Shown here one piece after another: positions 27,262 to 35,417 of a stretch of 64,000 nt of DNA. Position 1 is the first letter of the stretch, and each line of letters starts with the position of its first letter. Under the pieces are notes generated by a model that saw only the letters and a list, made by a program, of their open reading frames with translations, did not search any database and was not told where the DNA came from. Source of the stretch: UBA2336 sp031395485 (GTDB taxonomy: Bacteria; Bacteroidota; Bacteroidia; Cytophagales; Cyclobacteriaceae); NCBI GenBank assembly GCA_031395485.1, contig JANNUS010000013.1, forward strand, positions 1-64,000, written 5' to 3'. Position numbers and translations under genes: made by a program.

Positions 27262-27849
27262 TCAGTTTTGTTTAAGCCCGTTTACGAGCATGTCGGCTAG
27301 TTGACGCCCGAGCTCTTTTGGTTCGATTGAGCCTTCGGGGCTGTACCACATGGGCATCCAGTTCAAGGAAGAGAAAAGGGTCATCACCGCAAGTTTTGTG
27401 TCAATATCTTTTTTGAACTCGCCAGTCTGAACACCTTCTTCAATGATTTTTTTAAATCGGTTGATATAATTTATCCGAAGCAATAAGAAGTCGCGCAAAT
27501 AAGGCTGGCTTAAATGTCGGTGTTCATTCATAAATACGGCTGAGGCAGTTAGGTCTTTGGCCATTACATGAACATGCCCTATAATACCCAAGGTCAGTTT
27601 TTCTTTGGCGGATACTTTTTGATGCTCTACGGTGTCGAGGGATGTCCGAAACTCAGTGGCCATGTCGAAGCAAAGCGTTTGAAGAATTTCTTCTTTTGAC
27701 TTGATGTGTGAGTAGAGGCTAGCGGCTTCAATACCAAGCTTTTGAGCCAGGTCGCGCATCGAGGAAGCCGCATAACCTTTCTCTTTAAACAGCTTAGCTG
27801 CGCTGCGAATCACTTGTTCCTTCCTCGATAAATTTACAACACTGTCCAT
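27262..27849 (-). CDS. TetR-family regulator, probable PaaR-like repressor of the paa genes
   Basis: The 195-residue protein has an N-terminal TetR helix-turn-helix (about residues 10-56, with GYAASSMRDLAQKLGIEAASLYSHIKSK broken by the turn) and a helical ligand-binding C-terminal part. It lies directly upstream of paaA in the same direction with an operator between them. The inference is that phenylacetyl-CoA or a related thioester is the inducer, as for PaaR. A possible -7 box, TATTTTTG, lies at 27864-27871 on the minus strand. Confidence 0.88.
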   Translation of the reverse strand: MDSVVNLSRKEQVIRSAAKLFKEKGYAASSMRDLAQKLGIEAASLYSHIKSKEEILQTLCFDMATEFRTSLDTVEHQKVSAKEKLTLGIIGHVHVMAKDLTASAVFMNEHRHLSQPYLRDFLLLRINYINRFKKIIEEGVQTGEFKKDIDTKLAVMTLFSSLNWMPMWYSPEGSIEPKELGRQLADMLVNGLKQN

Positions 27850-27935
27850 ACTTTATAATTCACCAAAAATATACGAAAATACTGCGAAGCTTAAACATCA
27901 TTTTCTATATTTTTAGCTAAAATATAAACTGTCAG

Positions 27936-28433
27936 ATGAAGTATAGTTCTTTGCGGGAGTATTTTTATAAACTGCATAATCTGCTGTTCGCAATTATTCT
28001 TTTGCCCTTCCTGGTATTTGTCGTGTTGTATTGGCAATTGCAGCAAGGGAATATTGAAGGCCCTTTTAGGTTTAACGAGCTTTACAGTAAGGTTTTGCTC
28101 GGGCTTTTTAGCCTGATTGTATTTATCGATGGAATTGTTGCAGGCGTCTTATATTCTAAAGGAATAAAGGCTGTTCAAAAGCTGGGTAGCCTCGGGGGGA
28201 AACTTGATCGATTTTTTTCGTTAACGCTGTTGCGATTCACGTTGGTGATTTCTGGCTCACTTACATTTGCGATTGGGTTCTACCTTACCGAAAATCAGTT
28301 CTTTACTGTTTTTTTTGGACTCAACATCGGGGCTTTGCTATTACTTTGGCCAACTCCAGCTAAGGTTTGTGATGATCTGAAGTTGAAAGGAGATGAGCGG
28401 ACCATAGTGCTACACAAAAAGGATATGTTGTGA
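27936..28433 (+). CDS. Hypothetical four-helix membrane protein
   Basis: The 165-residue product has four hydrophobic segments (about residues 15-33, 52-72, 95-113 and 120-140) and short soluble ends, with no catalytic motif that I recognise. It is divergent from the TetR gene with an 86-nt gap. The start at 27936 is the first ATG of the frame. Confidence 0.65.
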   Translation: MKYSSLREYFYKLHNLLFAIILLPFLVFVVLYWQLQQGNIEGPFRFNELYSKVLLGLFSLIVFIDGIVAGVLYSKGIKAVQKLGSLGGKLDRFFSLTLLRFTLVISGSLTFAIGFYLTENQFFTVFFGLNIGALLLLWPTPAKVCDDLKLKGDERTIVLHKKDML

Positions 28434-28474
28434 TATCCTGAACGGAGACTTTGAGGATTAAAACCTAATGAGTT

Positions 28475-28933
28475 TTAAAAAATTACAAAATTCTTTGTAC
28501 CATTTTCAGTTTTAGAATATGTAGAAACGGATAGTATTTTGGATCCTTCGATTAAAACAGGAGTTACAGTTATCCCGTCACAAATTATATAATAAATATT
28601 CTCACTATTAAACTTTTCAGTTTTCAACTTAAAAGATTTAGTAAGTTCGGAATTTTGATAATGATTTATTACTTCAATTTTAGAACAATCTTTGCTCACC
28701 CTTTCTCTGATCATATCAAGTTGTTTTGTTACTATTGGGAGTACGGCCTCTTGTTTTTGAGTGGCAACAATATTTTCATTAAACTTGAAGTATTGCGCAA
28801 TCAAGTCAGTGTTATTTATTTGATTAGCCTTTAAATCATTTATAAAACTCTCAATAACTTTTACAGAATTGTTTTGCGTACATGCTACATGGTTGAGCAA
28901 CATTAGGATAATCAATATTGATACGTTCTTCAT
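28475..28933 (-). CDS. Hypothetical exported protein or lipoprotein
   Basis: No family is recognised. The 152-residue product has an N-terminal signal peptide with a possible lipobox (HVAC, Cys at about 18). The mature domain is alpha/beta, rich in Asn, Lys and Ile, and fits DUF-type secreted proteins of this phylum. It starts 3 nt downstream of the 451-residue lipoprotein gene, so the two form a unit. Its base composition is more AT-rich than the surrounding genes. Confidence 0.6.
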   Translation of the reverse strand: MKNVSILIILMLLNHVACTQNNSVKVIESFINDLKANQINNTDLIAQYFKFNENIVATQKQEAVLPIVTKQLDMIRERVSKDCSKIEVINHYQNSELTKSFKLKTEKFNSENIYYIICDGITVTPVLIEGSKILSVSTYSKTENGTKNFVIF

Positions 28934-28936
28934 GGC

Positions 28937-30292
28937 TTAATCGATTTGAATTAAACAACCCTTACTATTACTCGATGCTGTTCCTGCCGTTTTTTTAATG
29001 GTAACGTTCCCAGAAGAGGTCCGGCTTCTAATATGCTGCCCTAAAGCACCTGGGTTTGAGCCTCCACCACCTGGCCATGTACCATATGCGTCCGGCAAAC
29101 CTAATCCGGCAAGATTCCCAATTGCAATTCCAAAATCTGAGCAGTTATAATTATCTAAATCATAATTGCTAGGGCGGCCTATGGCGTATTGAAGGATTTG
29201 CTGAAGTACGGTTCCTGAAACAGTAACAGATATACTTACATCAAAAGATTCTCCGCTATCATCTCCCATGGCGCTGGGTTCTGGTGGGCTTGAGGTATTT
29301 GTATCGTCCGTTGATGGGTAAAACCCAAACACACTTGTATTGCTTCCTTGTGTAATTGAAACAAAGGTATGGCCAATAACTGCACCGCTCCATGTCAATG
29401 CAAATGCATCACTATACCCTGATTTTGGTTGATCGACATACATTGTAATTATTGCGTTTTGATTAGCATTGAAGCACTCTAGATAATTAGTCATGTTAGC
29501 TATTGGCTTATCTGGAGAAATTACAAGAAGACTAGTTGGTGAATCTTCTACTTGATAAATGCAACCATGTAGGGGATCACCGCAGTCATTATAAGCAACT
29601 CCACCTGTTGATGAACCATAGGTTCCACCCCCACCTCCACCATCCAAGTACAAATCAGGAAGGAAATAACTAGAACATTCTGTCTCGTAGGATGTGTAAT
29701 CAAGCCAGGAGTCCGTATAAATGCCATTTACATACCAGTCAGTATAATGATGAGTAGCTACTGTATAACAGTCCTCTTCCATTCTACTATTTGATGAAGA
29801 TTCTTCAGGATCATTATTGTAGAATAAATGCTGGTCAAGGGCGGCACCATCATTCATCTTTTTTGCAAAGAATAATTTATTGTTTTTGTCTAAGACATGG
29901 ATTAATCCAGAAAACTTATTCGTATCTGAAAATGAAATATCCTTAGTAAAGTCTGTATCATTTTTGATCTCCTCGTAAAACTTCACAGCATAGAACTCAA
30001 TATTATTCTGATCTTTTAGTGTGACTAATAAAGCAAAGCTTACTCTGTATTTACCTTTTACAGAGTTCGAGTTATCGCTAAAAATAACTGGGAACTCAAA
30101 ATAGTTCATACCTAAGTCTTCTGAAAAGTGTTGGGATAACGAACTCCACCCTATTTTAAAATCTTTCTGGATAATCTTAGAAAATGCTTCATTGTCAAAG
30201 AAACCTTGAAATTGATTTTGGTTTTCAAATTCATTTTTATCAAGACAAGACATCAATAAAGACATTGTGAAAAGCAGAAGCAATTTTTTCAT
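28937..30292 (-). CDS. Hypothetical lipoprotein with a His/Cys motif pair
   Basis: The 451-residue protein has a lipoprotein signal peptide with lipobox LLMSC (Cys16). After a beta-rich N-terminal half, a Gly/Ser-rich linker (about 217-231) leads into a C-terminal domain. That domain has GHTFVSI (His308), FGFYP (322-326) and YNCSDFG (Cys384). The order His-then-Cys, with FGFYP between, is like circularly permuted papain-type folds; this is inference from motif order alone. Extra cysteines in the linker region (DCGDPLHGC) may form disulfides. It is co-directional with the gene at 28475-28933. Confidence 0.65.
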   Translation of the reverse strand: MKKLLLLFTMSLLMSCLDKNEFENQNQFQGFFDNEAFSKIIQKDFKIGWSSLSQHFSEDLGMNYFEFPVIFSDNSNSVKGKYRVSFALLVTLKDQNNIEFYAVKFYEEIKNDTDFTKDISFSDTNKFSGLIHVLDKNNKLFFAKKMNDGAALDQHLFYNNDPEESSSNSRMEEDCYTVATHHYTDWYVNGIYTDSWLDYTSYETECSSYFLPDLYLDGGGGGGTYGSSTGGVAYNDCGDPLHGCIYQVEDSPTSLLVISPDKPIANMTNYLECFNANQNAIITMYVDQPKSGYSDAFALTWSGAVIGHTFVSITQGSNTSVFGFYPSTDDTNTSSPPEPSAMGDDSGESFDVSISVTVSGTVLQQILQYAIGRPSNYDLDNYNCSDFGIAIGNLAGLGLPDAYGTWPGGGGSNPGALGQHIRSRTSSGNVTIKKTAGTASSNSKGCLIQID

Positions 30293-30467
30293 AGCTAGAA
30301 CGAAATTTGTTCTATGTAAAATAGATAAATTTTATTAGAACTCAATATTGTTACCCAACTCTTAAAGATTCATAGATTCAAGGTGGTAATTCTGCGAACA
30401 CTACTGCAATCCACAGAGTCCTAGGCAAGACTTATATGAATTTCAGGATTTACACATGCTTTAACTA

Positions 30468-31235
30468 TCAAAGATTATCTACCAGAATTTTTGTACCCGC
30501 CACTAAAATCAACAACGCAGTAATACGTTTGACATAAACCGGGTTAAATTTTTTAGCACCTAATCGTGAGCCAACCTGGCCCCCGATAAAAACTGATACT
30601 AGTAACGGCAACATAAATCGCCAATCTATTGAAGCATGTTTTTGCATTTGACCCGCAAGTCCGCCAATGGAGTTTACAAGAATAAAAAAACTGGCGATAG
30701 CCGATATTTTTTTTGCTTCACCCCAATGGATAAAGTGAAGAATAGGGGAGAGGAAAATTCCTCCACCAATACCCACAAGCCCCGATAAAAGACCGAGCGC
30801 TCCACCTATAAAAACTTTGAATAGAACTGTATCATACTTTGGGTTTGATCGTGCCGTATTTTTTTCAGGCTGTAACCATAATACGATAGCTACCAAGACC
30901 AAGGTTATTCCTAAAAGAATAAAAAACATCTCCTGTCGGATAGGCCATAAACCACCGAAGTATGCTAAGGGAACACTGCTGATAATGAGCGGCCACGATT
31001 TCTTAAAATCAAGTTTTCCTTCTTTGTAAAAAATAAATGTACCTACCGATACCACTACAATGTTACATAGCAAGGCCGTTGAGCGGATCAAATAAAAGTC
31101 AATTGCCATCAACGCCAGTATAGCAAGGTAACTTGACCCACCGCCAAAGCCAACAGAAGAGTAAATTAGTGCGATGAAGAAAAAAGCAGCTACTAAAATT
31201 GAAAATTGAGAATTGAAAATTGAGAATCCCTCCAT
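30468..31235 (-). CDS. TauE/SafE-family anion exporter
   Basis: Members of this family are membrane exporters of sulfite and organosulfonate-type anions. The 255-residue protein has about eight membrane segments and the repeated glycine motifs SSVGFGGGSSY and SGLVGIGGGIFL, one in each half. It follows moaA by 11 nt on the same strand, which may link it to a molybdoenzyme such as sulfite oxidase; this is inferred. Codons 5-14 are built from a 14-bp tandem repeat, so the first residues are not ancestral and the true start is uncertain. Confidence 0.85.
   Translation of the reverse strand: MEGFSIFNSQFSILVAAFFFIALIYSSVGFGGGSSYLAILALMAIDFYLIRSTALLCNIVVVSVGTFIFYKEGKLDFKKSWPLIISSVPLAYFGGLWPIRQEMFFILLGITLVLVAIVLWLQPEKNTARSNPKYDTVLFKVFIGGALGLLSGLVGIGGGIFLSPILHFIHWGEAKKISAIASFFILVNSIGGLAGQMQKHASIDWRFMLPLLVSVFIGGQVGSRLGAKKFNPVYVKRITALLILVAGTKILVDNL
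31198..31225. repeat. 14-bp tandem repeat inside the exporter's 5' end
   Basis: ATTGAAAATTGAGA occurs twice without mismatch at 31198-31211 and 31212-31225. On the minus strand it encodes most of the N-terminal FSIFNSQFSI of the TauE-type protein. Confidence 0.75.
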
Positions 31236-31246
31236 AGATTTTCAAA

Positions 31247-32248
31247 TTAACCGCCAATGGTTGACATTGATTCTGAAACTGGAGCATGGTTAATTCTGGT
31301 TCGCTCTGCTTCTATGCCATCTATGGGTCGATTGCCGAAAGCTTTTAGCAGCTCGGATTGAATTTGTTGATTCGAGAATCCCGAACGCATCAAATCGCGG
31401 ATGTTAAGTACACCATCGTCATACAAACATGTTTTTAGTACCCCTTGAGCTGTAACACGAATACGGTTACACGTACCACAAAAAGTTCTGCTAAAAGCAG
31501 CAATGATTCCGATGGTTCCTACATGCCCGTGAATTGCATAGTGAAAGGCTGTGGAATTTTCAGGATCAGGCACTTTGTACAAAGTAGGGTAATGAAGCTG
31601 AATGAACTCCAATATTTTTTTGTAGGTCCAGGTGAGTGTTGCGTAGTGACTACCCTCACCATTAAAGGGCATCTCCTCTATAAAGCGGATAGAAACGGGA
31701 TAGTACTTTGTTAACTCAATTAGTGGAACGATGTCATCAATGTTTTTTTCATCCATTACAACAGCATTAATCTTTACAGGAATTGAATGTTGAATCAGTG
31801 TATGGAGAGTTTCAAGCACAGAATCAAATTCATCACGAAACGTAATCTGTTTAAACTTTTCTCGATTGAGCGTATCAAGACTAAGGTTTACGGAAGAGAT
31901 TAGCTTTTTAAGCTCAGGAATATAGGGGGCTGTCAGCACACCATTTGTAGTGAGATGAACATCCTGAATACCGTTAATATATTTTATTCTTCGAATGAGG
32001 TCCATCAAATCGGTTCGTACAAAGGGCTCTCCTCCTGTTAATCTCACTTTTGTAATACCCATGCTAGCCATAAGTGTAACCAGCCTTTCAATTTCTTCAA
32101 AACTTAAAAGTTCTTTTTTAGGAAGGTAACGAATACCTGCTTCGGGCATGCAGTAAAAACAGCGTAGGTTGCACCGATCCGTTACGGCTAACCTCAAGTA
32201 ATTGAGCTTGCGTCCGTGATTATCGAAAAGGGTTTGTGTTGTTTCCAT
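31247..32248 (-). CDS. moaA: GTP 3',8-cyclase MoaA
   Basis: MoaA is the radical-SAM enzyme that starts molybdopterin synthesis from GTP. The 333-residue protein has the radical-SAM cluster motif C-x3-C-x2-C at residues 26, 30 and 33. The C-terminal cluster lies in FCGTCNRIR...KTC, and the protein ends with the functionally important GG dipeptide. The start was set at the ATG at 32248 (METTQTLF). It is divergent from moaD. Confidence 0.96.
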   Translation of the reverse strand: METTQTLFDNHGRKLNYLRLAVTDRCNLRCFYCMPEAGIRYLPKKELLSFEEIERLVTLMASMGITKVRLTGGEPFVRTDLMDLIRRIKYINGIQDVHLTTNGVLTAPYIPELKKLISSVNLSLDTLNREKFKQITFRDEFDSVLETLHTLIQHSIPVKINAVVMDEKNIDDIVPLIELTKYYPVSIRFIEEMPFNGEGSHYATLTWTYKKILEFIQLHYPTLYKVPDPENSTAFHYAIHGHVGTIGIIAAFSRTFCGTCNRIRVTAQGVLKTCLYDDGVLNIRDLMRSGFSNQQIQSELLKAFGNRPIDGIEAERTRINHAPVSESMSTIGG

Positions 32249-32337
32249 GTTTAAGGAAGAAAGATATAAATTCAACGCGGGTTTGTATAATTTCGTTTAT
32301 TCTCTGATGGGGTCGCTATTTACGTTAGCCAATAAAA

Positions 32338-32580
32338 ATGAAGTGTATAATTAAAGCATTCGGCATTAGCCGCGAGATTGTAGGAGGCAAATTTCTGGAA
32401 ATGGAATTGCCGGAAGGTTATCTTATTGAAGAATTTAAAATGGAGCTATTTCGGAAGTACCCGGCCTTTATTGATTTGCGATCTCTTTACATAGCGGTTA
32501 ATAATGAATATGCTGAGGAGCGATCGGTATTACGGGAAGGTGACGAAATTGCACTGATTCCGCCCGTGAGCGGAGGGTGA
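32338..32580 (+). CDS. moaD: Molybdopterin synthase small subunit MoaD
   Basis: MoaD is the ubiquitin-fold sulfur carrier of molybdopterin synthase. The 80-residue protein has the usual length, beta-grasp pattern and terminal PPVSGG, whose last glycine becomes the thiocarboxylate. moaE follows after 89 nt. Confidence 0.94.
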   Translation: MKCIIKAFGISREIVGGKFLEMELPEGYLIEEFKMELFRKYPAFIDLRSLYIAVNNEYAEERSVLREGDEIALIPPVSGG

Positions 32581-32669
32581 GTTCAATAATGTAATTTTGT
32601 ATTTGATTTTTGTGATTTAACCATTACCTTCCATTACTTCCTTTCTTATCATAATCCAACCGTATAAAC

Positions 32670-33098
32670 ATGATCAAAATCACTGAAAAGCCTATCGACA
32701 TTCAGAAAGTGATCAACACTGCCTCAAGCCTGGGTGCTGGAGCCGTGAATGTCTTCGTTGGTACAGTTCGTAATACTGCCCACGGCAAAAACGTATTGTG
32801 GCTCGAATATGAGGCCTACGAATCTATGGCCGTTTCGGAAATTCGAAAAATTATCGATGAAGCAGCGAACCAATGGCCGTTACTCGGGTGGGGAGTAAGT
32901 CATCGGGTGGGTACACTAAAGCCCGGTGAAGTTTCGGTAGTGGTGGCAGTATCATCACCACATCGGCAACAGGCTTTTGAAGCCTGTCAATTTATTATTG
33001 ACACACTGAAGGAAAAGGCACCGATCTTTAAGAAAGAAATTTTTGAAGATGGTGAAGAGTGGGTATCTGCCCGACCTACAGTAAGTGCCTATAACTGA
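32670..33098 (+). CDS. moaE: Molybdopterin synthase catalytic subunit MoaE
   Basis: MoaE inserts the two sulfurs carried by MoaD into precursor Z (cPMP). The 142-residue product has the family's GAVNVFVGTVR opening, the LEYEAYESMA segment, HRVGTLKPGE, and the C-terminal KEIFEDGEEWV with the conserved catalytic lysine. Confidence 0.95.
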   Translation: MIKITEKPIDIQKVINTASSLGAGAVNVFVGTVRNTAHGKNVLWLEYEAYESMAVSEIRKIIDEAANQWPLLGWGVSHRVGTLKPGEVSVVVAVSSPHRQQAFEACQFIIDTLKEKAPIFKKEIFEDGEEWVSARPTVSAYN

Positions 33099-33217
33099 TT
33101 GACAAGTAGTAAGCCAGCCGCAACCAGACTTATCGCTGCCAGCATTCCTGTAAAAATCAAGATTATTAGATCACGACCAATCGGATTGACGTGAAAATCT
33201 TTATTGTATGTTTTCAT
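33089..33217 (-). CDS. Possible small membrane protein
   Basis: A 42-codon frame from an ATG at 33217 encodes a basic, polar N-terminus (MKTYNKDFHVNPIGRD) and one strong hydrophobic helix (LIILIFTGMLAAISLVAAG). It overlaps the end of moaE by 10 nt, tail to tail. The frame can be extended upstream to 33433 without a convincing gene. It may be real; the evidence is only topology and a weak -7-like TACCTTAG just upstream. Confidence 0.35.
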   Translation of the reverse strand: MKTYNKDFHVNPIGRDLIILIFTGMLAAISLVAAGLLLVNQL

Positions 33218-33490
33218 GTACCAACTATTTTTAGACGACTCTAAGGTAACAGCATAGTACGGTGTAAGGTTCTTTGCGTAAGTAAATTTTACTTCTGTAA
33301 GATTAATTTGCCTGATAGGGAATATTGAAATCAAAGAGCAATGAAAATTCTGAAAATGAGATTTTGCTCTTATGTTCAAAATAATTAGTGCCAGTAGGTT
33401 ACGACTCATTGCTTCAACTAAGCCATTATCCAACTAACAGAATAATATGTAGTTGAGTATTGAATCGTTAAAGAATGAAGCCTGCACTGC
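33218..33490. other. Intergenic stretch without a supported gene
   Basis: Between the possible small membrane protein and the end of mobA I see no RNA gene, terminator with T-run or conserved repeat. The open minus-strand frame that crosses it reads as an unlikely protein. Confidence 0.5.
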
Positions 33491-34081
33491 TCACTTGCCT
33501 GGGTGTATGGTTTTAGCAAATTGTTTAAAAAACGCGTTTCGCTCTTCTTTCGTGTTCACGTTGACAAGTACGTTATGGTAGTTCATCCTTATTTTCCATG
33601 CATCATTCTCCAATAGAAATTTTTGCAGACTTGACCCTCCAATGTTAAAGAAGTTTAATAAACATGGACTTGCTTTTTTTTCCCAGAGTGTAAAAAGAGG
33701 TTCAACAGAGTTAGCTTCACCGTCTTCGAAGCAGGTTGCTATTTTTTGTGGGTTTCTATTTACAAGGAGGTATTCAATGGCCTTTATATCAATGTTTGGC
33801 ATATCGATAGGCACTGATATCCAGGCTGCATCCGCATCGAAATGAAAGGCACTTAAGATTCCATTTAGTGGACTATTCAAATCAAAATGATCGGGAATAG
33901 AATTGTGTGATGCTGGTGTGTTACGTTCTACCGAGATGAAGACCCGTTGGCAAAATGGCTTTAATAAATCAACCAGGTGATCGCGTTGTGGTTTTCCATG
34001 ATAGTTAATAAGGCTTTTATCAGAGCCCATTCTTGAGCTCTTACCCCCAGCCAGGATGAGCCCATTAACAACGTTAGTCAT
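33491..34081 (-). CDS. mobA: Molybdenum cofactor guanylyltransferase MobA-like
   Basis: MobA links GMP to molybdopterin to form the bis-MGD precursor. The 196-residue protein opens with the nucleotidyltransferase signature LAGGKSSRMGSDKSL (from residue 10) and has the Rossmann-like layout with VPIDMPNID as the metal-binding segment. The start was set at the ATG at 34081; the longer reading adds a translation of the neighbour. It overlaps the ion-channel gene by 8 nt. Confidence 0.88.
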   Translation of the reverse strand: MTNVVNGLILAGGKSSRMGSDKSLINYHGKPQRDHLVDLLKPFCQRVFISVERNTPASHNSIPDHFDLNSPLNGILSAFHFDADAAWISVPIDMPNIDIKAIEYLLVNRNPQKIATCFEDGEANSVEPLFTLWEKKASPCLLNFFNIGGSSLQKFLLENDAWKIRMNYHNVLVNVNTKEERNAFFKQFAKTIHPGK

Positions 34082-34862
34082 GCAGTTCTTTACCGCAGTG
34101 TGGACACTTTTGATTTTTTTTGGTGTACATGATTTCAAAAAAACCAGAGGATAGAATACCGGCCGGTAAGGCCAATAGGCCAAAGCCAACAATTGCAAAC
34201 ATCCCGCTGAGCATTTTTCCAAGCGCGGTTATGGGTACCATATCACCATAGCCAACCGTTGTTAAGGTGGCTATTCCCCACCACATTGTGGCCGGAATAC
34301 TCGAAAATTTATCTGGTTGAGCATTGTTCTCAACATAGAACATTACTGTTGAAATGATTACCAAAATAAACATAATCAGAATAATGCTTAGTATAAGTTG
34401 CTCTCTTCGGTCGTAAAGTACTCGTCTGAAAATAGTAAGGGCATGCAAGTAGCGTGATACTTTAAACATCCTGAAGAGCCCCATAAGCCTAACGATTCGT
34501 AAAAACCGCAAGTCAATAGGCAAGAAGGTAAGGTAGAAAGGAAAAAACGCCAATAAGTCGATAATGGCCAACGGTGTTCTGGAAAAAGCCAGTCTTCCTT
34601 TTATAGGGTCTGTATATTTTTGATTTTCAACAATCGAATATAAACGGCCTATGTATTCAAGGGTAAAGAAAACAACCGAAAAAATTTCAAAACCCCTGAA
34701 TATATCTTCATACAAAATATGATACTCTTGCACAGAGTCTAACATAATGGCCGCGATATTGAGAATGATAATGGAGAGAAGTAAAAACTCAAATATTCGT
34801 TCCCAAATCCCCCCTTTTTCGGTTGGCTCAAGCGTAAGATACAGTCGTCTTCGAAAGGTCAT
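34074..34862 (-). CDS. Voltage-gated-type potassium channel subunit
   Basis: The 262-residue protein has six membrane segments of the Kv/KvAP type. S4 carries spaced arginines (LRFLRIVRLMGLFRMFKVSR region, about residues 118-137), and the selectivity filter TVGYGD is at 202-207, which indicates K+. The C-terminus is unusual: CPHCGKELHD, half of a zinc-ribbon, starting at residue 253. It is sandwiched between moaC (3-nt gap) and mobA (8-nt overlap), so it is translated from a molybdenum-cofactor transcript. Confidence 0.9.
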   Translation of the reverse strand: MTFRRRLYLTLEPTEKGGIWERIFEFLLLSIIILNIAAIMLDSVQEYHILYEDIFRGFEIFSVVFFTLEYIGRLYSIVENQKYTDPIKGRLAFSRTPLAIIDLLAFFPFYLTFLPIDLRFLRIVRLMGLFRMFKVSRYLHALTIFRRVLYDRREQLILSIILIMFILVIISTVMFYVENNAQPDKFSSIPATMWWGIATLTTVGYGDMVPITALGKMLSGMFAIVGFGLLALPAGILSSGFFEIMYTKKNQKCPHCGKELHD

Positions 34863-34865
34863 AGA

Positions 34866-35345
34866 TCAGTCGCGTTTAAAATCTCTTTTGCCCCCGGTTT
34901 TTTCCAGGAGTTTAATTTCCTCTATAATAATATCGTGTGAGATCGCTTTACACATATCGTAAATAGTTAGCGCGGCTACACTTGCAGAGGTTAAGGCTTC
35001 CATTTCTACCCCGGTTTTCCCGGTAATGGATGCTCGTGTATCAATAATAATTTTATTCTTCTTCACGCTAATGCTCACTCGGCAGTCTTCTAAACTCATC
35101 GGATGGCAAAGAGGAATAAGATCAGACGTCCGTTTAGCACCCATCACACCGGCAAGAATAGCGGTTTGAAATACAGCACCTTTTTTAGTGATCAATTCAC
35201 TATTGGTAATCAGGTTAATGATATCGCTTGTAACTTTTACGGTAGCTTGTGCCCGGGCTATGCGGTATGTAGTTTTTTTTGCCGAGACATCTACCATTTG
35301 AGGGTTGCCGGCAGTATCAATATGGGAGAGTCTTTTACCTTTCAT
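34866..35345 (-). CDS. moaC: Cyclic pyranopterin monophosphate synthase MoaC
   Basis: MoaC converts the MoaA product to cPMP. The 159-residue protein has the typical MVDVSAKKTT, LIPLCHPM (active-site histidine loop) and TGVEMEALTSAS motifs. It starts the moaC / channel / mobA unit and is divergent from moeA. Confidence 0.96.
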   Translation of the reverse strand: MKGKRLSHIDTAGNPQMVDVSAKKTTYRIARAQATVKVTSDIINLITNSELITKKGAVFQTAILAGVMGAKRTSDLIPLCHPMSLEDCRVSISVKKNKIIIDTRASITGKTGVEMEALTSASVAALTIYDMCKAISHDIIIEEIKLLEKTGGKRDFKRD

Positions 35346-35417
35346 AAAATGCTGACTGCCGCTTTAAGGTAGGGATGTCAACGATGGTTATTTCAAATTT
35401 AATAATAATTTTATGTA

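Noticed and set aside
33089..33433. A 114-residue minus-strand protein next to moaE
   Set aside because: The first 72 residues have mixed, low-quality composition and no conserved pattern; only the 42-residue membrane end is kept as a possible gene.
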